Positions 58,936 through 64,000 of a DNA stretch of 64,000 nt are shown here, in pieces (position 1 is the first letter of the stretch; every line of letters begins with the position of its first letter). The notes beneath the pieces were generated by a model. That model was not told the origin of the DNA, made no database searches, and was given only the letters and a program-made list of their open reading frames with translations. The position numbers were made by a program, and so were the translations under genes. The stretch spans positions 1 through 64,000 of the forward strand of contig JAEINQ010000013.1 in NCBI GenBank assembly GCA_016342285.1. Direction: 5' to 3'. Source of the DNA: Desulfobacterales bacterium. Its GTDB lineage: Bacteria > Desulfobacterota > Desulfobacteria > Desulfobacterales > JAEINQ01.

Positions 58936-61086
58936 TTAATCCTCCGGGGCGAGGATGATACGACAGTCGGCCACGGTAATACCGTTCCCCTTGGGGTGGA
59001 CCAGCATGGGGTTGATGTCCAGTTCCATGATCTGCGGGTGCCGGGTTACCAGGTCCGATAGACCCACCATGGCCTTTTCCAGGGCCTCGATGTCGGTGGG
59101 CGGGGTGCCGCGGTAGCCTTGGAGGAGCTTGTACCCCTTAATTTCGCGGACCATACGCCTTGCCGAGTTGCGGGTGATCGGGGCCAGGCGGAACAGGACA
59201 TCCTTGAAAATTTCCACGAAGATCCCGCCCAGGCCGAACATGAGCATCGGTCCGAAGATGGGGTAGCGGTTCATTCCCAGAATCGTTTCCACGCCGCCAG
59301 GGGCCATCTTTTGGACCAACACGCCGGTGATTTCGGCGTCGGGAGCAAAGGCGAGGGCGTTGGCAACGATCTCGTTGAAAGCGGTCCGAACGCCATCGGT
59401 GGAAACCAGTCCGACCTGAACGCCACCGGCGTCGGATTTATGAATGATCTGGGGCGATACGATCTTCATGACCACGGGCAGTTCCATCTTTTCGGCGATG
59501 GCCGCGGCCTCGTCGGCGGTGGTGGCCAGGTGGGTGGGCAGGGTATTGAACCCGTAGCAATCCAGAAGCGCCAGGCCGTCGAGTTCACCCAGATAGGTCT
59601 TGCCGGCGGCCAGGCAGTCGGCGATAATTTCCGAGGCACGCGCGGTGTCGTGCGTCAGCTTGAAAGGGGCCAGGACCTGTCGGTTGAGCCATTTGGAATA
59701 CCGGTAGAGGGCCCCGAAGGCCTTGGCGGCGTTTTCCGGAAACCGGTAGACGGGAACGCCGTGGGCCTGAAGGTATTTGACGCCGGCCGAGACATCGATA
59801 ATCCCCATGAAACAGCACAGAATCGGTTTGTGGGAGCCCCGGGCGATTCGGGTGATGGCTTCGGCCGTGCCCAGGGCGTTGGTCATGGACTGGGGCGTGA
59901 GGATCACCAGTGCCCCGTCCACCCCTTCGTCACGGATCACCGCGGCCAGGGCGTTTTCATAGCGGTCTTGGGAGGCGTCGCCGATGACGTCCACGGGGTT
60001 GTGCAGGTTGGCGGCCGACGGCAGGTGGCTGGCCAGGACTTCGATGGTCTCTTCGTGGAATTCCGCCAAACGCAGCCCGGAGCTGACCGTCATGTCGGTG
60101 GCCACGATGCCCGGACCGCCGGCATTGGTGACGATGGCCACCCGGTTGCCTTCGGGCACCTTACGGCGCATTTTGCCCAGGGCGCTTTCGTTTTTATACG
60201 CGAAGGCGGTGGCGAAATCGAAGAGCTCGTCGATGGATTCCACCCGAATGATGCCGGACTGCTGGAAGATGGCGTCGTAGACCGCTTCGGTGCCGGCCAG
60301 GGCGCCGGTATGGGAAGCCGCGGCCAAAGCCCCGGCGCTGGTCCGGCCCGATTTGATGGCCAGGACCGGTTTGGGGTTGTCCCCGGAGGTGATCTCCTTG
60401 ACGGCTTCAATGAACTCGAACCCCCGCCGGAGTTCTTCCAGGTAGATCATGATGACTTCGGTGTTCACGTCCTGGTGCAGGTATCGCAGCAGGTCGAGTT
60501 CGTCCACGTCGGCCTTGTTGCCGATGGAAATAAATTTGGAAAAGCCGAATTCCCGGTCCGCGGCGAAATCGAGGACGGCGGTGCATAGCGCCCCGCTCTG
60601 GGAGATGAAGGAGACGTTACCGGATTCGGGCATTCGGGCTGAAAAGCTGGCATTGAGGCGCACCTCGGGGTTGGGGTTGATCACCCCCAGGCAGTTGGGT
60701 CCCACCATCCGGACGCCGGCTTCACGGCACATGGCCACCATGCGGTCTTCGATGGCCCGGCCGGCTTCACCCACTTCCCGGAAACCGGCCGATACGATGA
60801 CCAGCCCCTTGACCTTTTTTTCAATGGCGGCCTCAACCGCGCTCAAAGCCGCCTTGGGCGGCAGAATGATCATGGCCAGATCCACCTCGTCGGGAATGTC
60901 CTTCAGGGTGGGATAGGCCCGGACGCAAGCCACGGAGCGGGCCGAGGGGTTGACCGGATAGAGGGTGCCGGTATAGCCGCCTTTGAGGATGTTGACAAAA
61001 ATGTCGTGTCCGACCTTGCCGGGCGTGGTGGAGGCGCCCACCACAGCCAGGGACCGTGGTGAGAAGATGGCGTCGAGCCTGTCCAT
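58936..61086 (-). CDS. ADP-forming acetate/acyl-CoA synthetase, fused alpha-beta
   Basis: A 716-residue single-chain acyl-CoA synthetase (ADP-forming), making ATP from acyl-CoA. Order: CoA-binding Rossmann domain (SLAVVGASTTPGKVGHDIF), succinyl-CoA-ligase-like domains with the phospho-His region SHTGALAGTEAVYDA (His about 258), FCFMGIIDVSAGVKYLQ-type linker, and C-terminal ATP-grasp (LPVVMKIVSPQIIHKSDAGG, DINPMLVHPKGNGITVADCR). It produces ATP during acid or acetate formation. SD AAGGA. A family A repeat lies 15-20 bp upstream. Confidence 0.93.
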   Translation of the reverse strand: MDRLDAIFSPRSLAVVGASTTPGKVGHDIFVNILKGGYTGTLYPVNPSARSVACVRAYPTLKDIPDEVDLAMIILPPKAALSAVEAAIEKKVKGLVIVSAGFREVGEAGRAIEDRMVAMCREAGVRMVGPNCLGVINPNPEVRLNASFSARMPESGNVSFISQSGALCTAVLDFAADREFGFSKFISIGNKADVDELDLLRYLHQDVNTEVIMIYLEELRRGFEFIEAVKEITSGDNPKPVLAIKSGRTSAGALAAASHTGALAGTEAVYDAIFQQSGIIRVESIDELFDFATAFAYKNESALGKMRRKVPEGNRVAIVTNAGGPGIVATDMTVSSGLRLAEFHEETIEVLASHLPSAANLHNPVDVIGDASQDRYENALAAVIRDEGVDGALVILTPQSMTNALGTAEAITRIARGSHKPILCCFMGIIDVSAGVKYLQAHGVPVYRFPENAAKAFGALYRYSKWLNRQVLAPFKLTHDTARASEIIADCLAAGKTYLGELDGLALLDCYGFNTLPTHLATTADEAAAIAEKMELPVVMKIVSPQIIHKSDAGGVQVGLVSTDGVRTAFNEIVANALAFAPDAEITGVLVQKMAPGGVETILGMNRYPIFGPMLMFGLGGIFVEIFKDVLFRLAPITRNSARRMVREIKGYKLLQGYRGTPPTDIEALEKAMVGLSDLVTRHPQIMELDINPMLVHPKGNGITVADCRIILAPED

Positions 61087-61100
61087 GAGGTATTCCTTTC

Positions 61101-61262
61101 TATTCGTAGTTGGAATCCACGTCCTGTGGGCGTGGACAGCGTCAGTTGGCTACGCCGAAAAGATTGCAGAGAAGTGCCTAAAATGCACTAAAGTTCGAAA
61201 TGCCTAAAGTTGTGGAGTCGCTTCGCTCCGGCTTTGTAGTTACGATATGGCAGAATTCCTTA
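61101..61262 (+). repeat. Dispersed repeat family A, long copy
   Basis: GTTGGAATCCACGTCCTGTG, GGCGTGGACAGCG, TCAGTTGGCTACGCCG, GAGAAGTGCCTAAAATGCAC, TAAAGTTCGAAATGCC, GAGTCGCTTCGCTCCGG, ATATGGCAGAATTCC. It fills the gap between the acyl-CoA synthetase start and the rsmI 3' end; its last bases encode the rsmI C-terminus. Confidence 0.8.
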
Positions 61263-62130
61263 TTTCCAGTATTTTCTGATAAACGATTTTTCGGCCCAGT
61301 CCGTGTCGTGCGGCCAGGGTTCGGGCCAGTTCCGACGGCCGGGTGTCCCCTTTGGCCAGGGCTTGGCGGATGTCGTCGGCCAGTTCAGGTGGATCCGGGT
61401 CAATATCCGTCTCCTCGGCGCCGGCAACCAGCAGGGTGCATTCTCCCCGCACGGTTTCGCGGGCGGCCAGGGCCGCCTCGATCGCAGAGAGTCGACTGCG
61501 GATGAACTCCTCGTGCAGCTTGGTCATCTCTCTTCCCAGCACGGCCCGGCGATCTCCAAAGATCTCCCGTATTTCTCTCACCAGAGCGACGATCCGTCGG
61601 GGGGATTCATAAAAGACCAGGGTCCGGGTGCTTTGGGCCAAATCGGTCAGTTGCCGGCGGCGGGCCCCCTTTTTTTTGGCGGGAAACCCGATAAAGGCAA
61701 AGCTGTCCGTCGGAAGGCCCGAGACGCTGATCGCCGTGACAGCCGCCGACACACCGGGAATGGGGATGACCGGTATCCCTTTTTCAACGGCTGCGGTCAC
61801 CAGTCGAAAACCGGGATCGGAGACCGACGGCGTGCCGGCGTCAGAGACCAGGGCGATGGATGTTCCGCCGGTCAGTTTGTCCAGCAGTTCCGGCGTCCGT
61901 CCCGCCTCATTGTGCTCCTGAAAAGAGATCAGCCGGACGGATATGCCATGCATGGTCATCAGTTTGGCCGTGTGCCGGGTGTCTTCAGCAGCCACCAGGT
62001 CCACCGAACCGAGGGTTTTGAGAGCCCGAAGGGTGATGTCGTCCCGGTTGCCGATGGGCGTGGCCACCACGTAGAGGGTCCCGGGCCGGGCAGGTGCGTT
62101 TTTTTCAGTAGGCGGTGAGTTCAAAGGCAT
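61240..62130 (-). CDS. rsmI: 16S rRNA (cytidine-1402-2'-O)-methyltransferase RsmI
   Basis: A 296-residue tetrapyrrole-methylase-fold enzyme methylating C1402 of 16S rRNA. Seen: TLYVVATPIGNRDDITLRAL, VAAEDTRHTAKLM, SLVSDAGTPSVSDPGF, GLPTDSFAFIGFPAKKKGARR, VFYESPRRI and GREMTKLHEE, all RsmI signatures. Start ATG 62130 has GAGG nine bases upstream and overlaps the yraN end; longer readings are out of context. The final residues (RNSAIS) come from the family A repeat, so the C-terminus may have been remodelled by it. Confidence 0.95.
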   Translation of the reverse strand: MPLNSPPTEKNAPARPGTLYVVATPIGNRDDITLRALKTLGSVDLVAAEDTRHTAKLMTMHGISVRLISFQEHNEAGRTPELLDKLTGGTSIALVSDAGTPSVSDPGFRLVTAAVEKGIPVIPIPGVSAAVTAISVSGLPTDSFAFIGFPAKKKGARRRQLTDLAQSTRTLVFYESPRRIVALVREIREIFGDRRAVLGREMTKLHEEFIRSRLSAIEAALAARETVRGECTLLVAGAEETDIDPDPPELADDIRQALAKGDTRPSELARTLAARHGLGRKIVYQKILEIRNSAIS

Positions 62131-62476
62131 TTTGAATAACCTCGATTTGCGGCGGGTCCATGGTGGCATCGACGGTGACCACGTCAAACCGCGCGCGGGT
62201 GTTCATTTGGCCGGTTTGTTTTAAATAGACCAGGGCGACCAGAGAGAGGCGGCGCTGTTTTTTTGCCGTTACCCATGTTTTGGCCGAACCGAAGCGCTGA
62301 GTACGCCGGGTCTTGACTTCGACAAAGACCAGGGTGTTGTGGTCCCGAGCGACCAGATCGATTTCTCCCATGGGATTGCGGTAGTTGCGTTGGAGAATTC
62401 GGTACCCCTGGACCTGGAGATACCCGGCGGCGGCAGATTCGCCGGTGTTGCCCAGTTGCTGGCGGTCTTGGGTCAT
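62105..62476 (-). CDS. YraN-family putative endonuclease (UPF0102)
   Basis: A 123-residue protein with the YraN nuclease-like fold: GESAAAGYLQVQGYRILQRN, then NPMGEIDLVARDHNTLVFVEVKTRR (Glu, Asp, E-x-K pattern). Typically encoded between rnhB and rsmI in many bacteria, as here; its function is unproven. The 26-bp overlap with rsmI suggests coupled expression. Confidence 0.92.
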   Translation of the reverse strand: MTQDRQQLGNTGESAAAGYLQVQGYRILQRNYRNPMGEIDLVARDHNTLVFVEVKTRRTQRFGSAKTWVTAKKQRRLSLVALVYLKQTGQMNTRARFDVVTVDATMDPPQIEVIQNAFELTAY

Positions 62477-62489
62477 GGGGATTGCCTTT

Positions 62490-62522
62490 TTCGTATTCGC
62501 AGTTGCACGCAGGGTCCTTTGG
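62490..62522 (+). repeat. Degenerate family A copy
   Basis: TATTCGCAGTTGCACGCAGG, TCCTTTGGGCCGGG: only the start of the hairpin module is recognisable. Directly upstream of the yraN start. Confidence 0.35.
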
Positions 62523-62533
62523 GCCGGGAAACA

Positions 62534-63151
62534 CTATACTCCTGCCAAAAACTCCCGGACGCCCCTGAAAGTGCGCCGGTGAATGGGACAGACACCGTGG
62601 GCGGCAATGGCGGCTTTGTGGGCTTTGGTGGGATAACCCATATGCCGGTCAAAGCCGAATTCCGGATATTCTTCGTGATACCGTCGCATGAGGTGGTCGC
62701 GGGTCTCCTTGGCCACAATCGATGCGGCGGCGATGGAAATGCTTCGAGAATCCCCTTTGGGGATCGTTTCCTGGGGCAGGGGCGATGCAATGGGGAAGAT
62801 GCCGTCGATGAGCAGACAGTCGGCAGGCGGGCAAAGGTTTCCGACGGCCATGGCCATGGCCAGCAGGGCGGCCTTTAAGATGTTGGTCCGTTCGATTTCT
62901 TCAGGATCGACGATGCCGATGCCGACGCTGATCGCCTCCCGGTAGATGATCTCAAGCAGGGTGTCCCGTTTTTTCGGCGTCAGCTTCTTGGAATCGTCGA
63001 TGCCGTCGATGGTCAGGTCCGGGGGGAAAATGACCGCAGCGGCAACCACCGGACCCGCCAGGGGACCCCGGCCGGCCTCGTCGATGCCGGCGATGGCGGC
63101 AAACCCTTTTTCACGGGCTTTGTTTTCAAAACGGCGCAGGTTGGGTGTCAT
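62534..63151 (-). CDS. rnhB: Ribonuclease HII
   Basis: A 205-residue endonuclease cleaving RNA in RNA-DNA hybrids and single ribonucleotides. Active-site segments: AIAGIDEAGRGPLAGPVVAA (Asp-Glu pair), CLLIDGIFPI (Asp) and AKETRDHLMRRYHEEYPEFGFDRHMGYPT (Asp and conserved GYxT). Start ATG 63151 is preceded by GGGAGGG; a longer form to 63223 lacks support. It is in the housekeeping group rplS-rnhB-yraN-rsmI. Confidence 0.95.
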   Translation of the reverse strand: MTPNLRRFENKAREKGFAAIAGIDEAGRGPLAGPVVAAAVIFPPDLTIDGIDDSKKLTPKKRDTLLEIIYREAISVGIGIVDPEEIERTNILKAALLAMAMAVGNLCPPADCLLIDGIFPIASPLPQETIPKGDSRSISIAAASIVAKETRDHLMRRYHEEYPEFGFDRHMGYPTKAHKAAIAAHGVCPIHRRTFRGVREFLAGV

Positions 63152-63414
63152 GACGCTGCCCTCCCTGTTGGGTTCGGCCGATCTGTCGCTGCCCGTGTGT
63201 CGGCGTGGCGCCGTTGGGGGCACAACAATCCTCCCCCCGCCTCGTTTATCCGCGAGCCTTAAGCCATTCGGCCATGACAGGGCATTGAAAAACAGGATGG
63301 GCTCAGGAAGGCAAATTCCGGAGCAGCAAAGACCTCACCCCATGGTGAGATGGTCCTGCCGGTCCGAAATGGAACACCCTGTGGCCAATCGCAATGCGGT
63401 TTTTCAGCCACCTG

Positions 63415-63762
63415 CTAGTTGAACCGTCGCTCCCGGATTCTTGCGGCTTTTCCCCGAAGCTTGCGCAGGTAGTAAATCTTGGCCCGGCGCACGCGGCCGC
63501 GGGTGACCAACTCAATGTGGTCAATGACCGGCGAGTGAAGGGGAAATATTCGTTCAACCCCAACGCCGTAAGAGACCTTGCGGACCGTAAAGGTGGCGTT
63601 GGTGGTGCCCCTGCGTTTGCTGATCACGATCCCCTGAAAGGCCTGAATCCGCTCTTTTTCACCCTCTTTGATCTTGACGTGGACCTTGACCGTATCGCCT
63701 GCGGCAAATTCCGGGTGATCCAGCCGCATCATTTCCATTTCAAGTCGTTTCATCTTCTGCAT
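63415..63762 (-). CDS. rplS: 50S ribosomal protein L19
   Basis: A 115-residue ribosomal protein, the same length as E. coli L19. Characteristic stretches are [52 protein letters not shown] and [20 protein letters not shown] 63762 has SD GGGAG; upstream codons to 63915 are not part of the protein. It sits between rnhB and the TrmD-associated methyltransferase, as in many Desulfobacterota. Confidence 0.97.
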   Translation of the reverse strand: MQKMKRLEMEMMRLDHPEFAAGDTVKVHVKIKEGEKERIQAFQGIVISKRRGTTNATFTVRKVSYGVGVERIFPLHSPVIDHIELVTRGRVRRAKIYYLRKLRGKAARIRERRFN

Positions 63763-63869
63763 AATGGCTCCCGATTGTTCGTCTTTTCTGTATCTTTTTA
63801 AGGTTATGACAAATGGGTTGCTTCGGGCCGTATCGACGCCGTGGCGCGGCCCAAGCGTGGCAATCCGTG

Positions 63870-64000
63870 TCAGGGCGTCCCCAGCAGCCTGTCCAGCATG
63901 ATGGCTGCTGCGCAACGGACCGAGAGGTGGTTGTAATCCGTCCCGCCCTGAATCGGTTCCAAAACGTAATCGGCCGTTGTGATCAATGTCTCGCTCAGAC
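63870..64000 (-). CDS. C-terminal end of TrmD-associated RNA methyltransferase (COG4752-like), partial
   Basis: Only the last 43 codons are in the window, ending with TGA at 63870-63872; the gene continues beyond 64000. The residues [20 protein letters not shown] and [14 protein letters not shown] closely resemble the C-terminus of the SPOUT-like RNA methyltransferase encoded between trmD and rplS. The expected order (trmD, this gene, rplS, rnhB, yraN, rsmI) supports it. Confidence 0.75.
   Translation of the reverse strand, partial: LSETLITTADYVLEPIQGGTDYNHLSVRCAAAIMLDRLLGTP

Overview
The window looks like a chromosome segment of an anaerobic, GC-rich Desulfobacterota bacterium (Desulfobacterales-type sulfate reducer or relative). 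The evidence is a Wood-Ljungdahl methylene-tetrahydrofolate reductase encoded with heterodisulfide-reductase (Hdr) and MvhD-type electron-transfer proteins, an ADP-forming acyl-CoA synthetase, a cytoplasmic molybdopterin enzyme with an NrfD-type anchor, an orphan GspE, many PAS-type regulators, and an apparent selenoprotein. No database search was possible; names rest on motifs and family knowledge.

Layout. 0-1 kb: an AT-rich end with a 3'-terminal tmRNA fragment (probable island attachment site) and one small protein. 1-10 kb: EamA transporter, a frameshifted LCM-type methyltransferase, AraC regulator, LysR regulator with an MFS transporter/PepD pair, and a ModF-like double ABC ATPase. 10-14 kb: small Cys-tailed protein, orphan GspE, HDOD protein, PPOX-fold protein. 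14-20.4 kb (minus strand): methyltransferase, PAS-LuxR regulator, thioredoxin-cupredoxin-rhodanese fusion, peroxiredoxin, TPP lyase. 20.7-31.1 kb (plus strand): PAS histidine kinase, HTH-REC regulator, MetF, a selenocysteine-containing HdrC-HdrB fusion, a 1494-residue HdrA-GltD-HdrA fusion and MvhD. These look like one regulated flavin-based electron-transfer module built around MetF. 31-40 kb: an AT-richer accessory tract with secreted proteins, a secreted C69-type Ntn hydrolase, a DUF89 protein whose 3' end is duplicated around a coiled-coil gene, and a palindromic MITE-like insertion with a 9-bp target duplication. 40-50 kb (plus strand): TetR regulator, NrfD/molybdopterin/FeS oxidoreductase, LeuC/LeuD-type hydro-lyase, MBL hydrolase, soluble Cache-like protein, a lyase of the isocitrate lyase/PEP mutase superfamily and an SCP2 protein; together they suggest an uncharacterised carboxylic-acid pathway. 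50-61 kb (minus strand): SCP2-E1alpha-E1beta fusion, a histidine kinase lacking its phospho-acceptor His, EamA transporter, B12-binding-like protein, beta-CASP nuclease, phosphopantetheinyl transferase, ADP-forming acyl-CoA synthetase. 61-64 kb (minus strand): housekeeping genes rsmI, yraN, rnhB, rplS and the end of a TrmD-associated RNA methyltransferase.

Non-coding structure is rich. Roughly a dozen copies of one dispersed element (core hairpin CCACG-n-CC-nnn-GG-n-CGTGG) sit between genes, often just upstream of start codons in a fixed orientation. A second family combines heptad-like TTGGACATTG tracts with a CCACCCGCT...GGGTGG hairpin. A third is the palindromic MITE. The clearest items for follow-up are the UGA-interrupted HdrC-HdrB gene with its SECIS-like hairpin, the triple-flavin HdrA fusion with MetF, the MITE with its ancestral empty site preserved in the same window, and the LeuCD/lyase/molybdoenzyme cluster.
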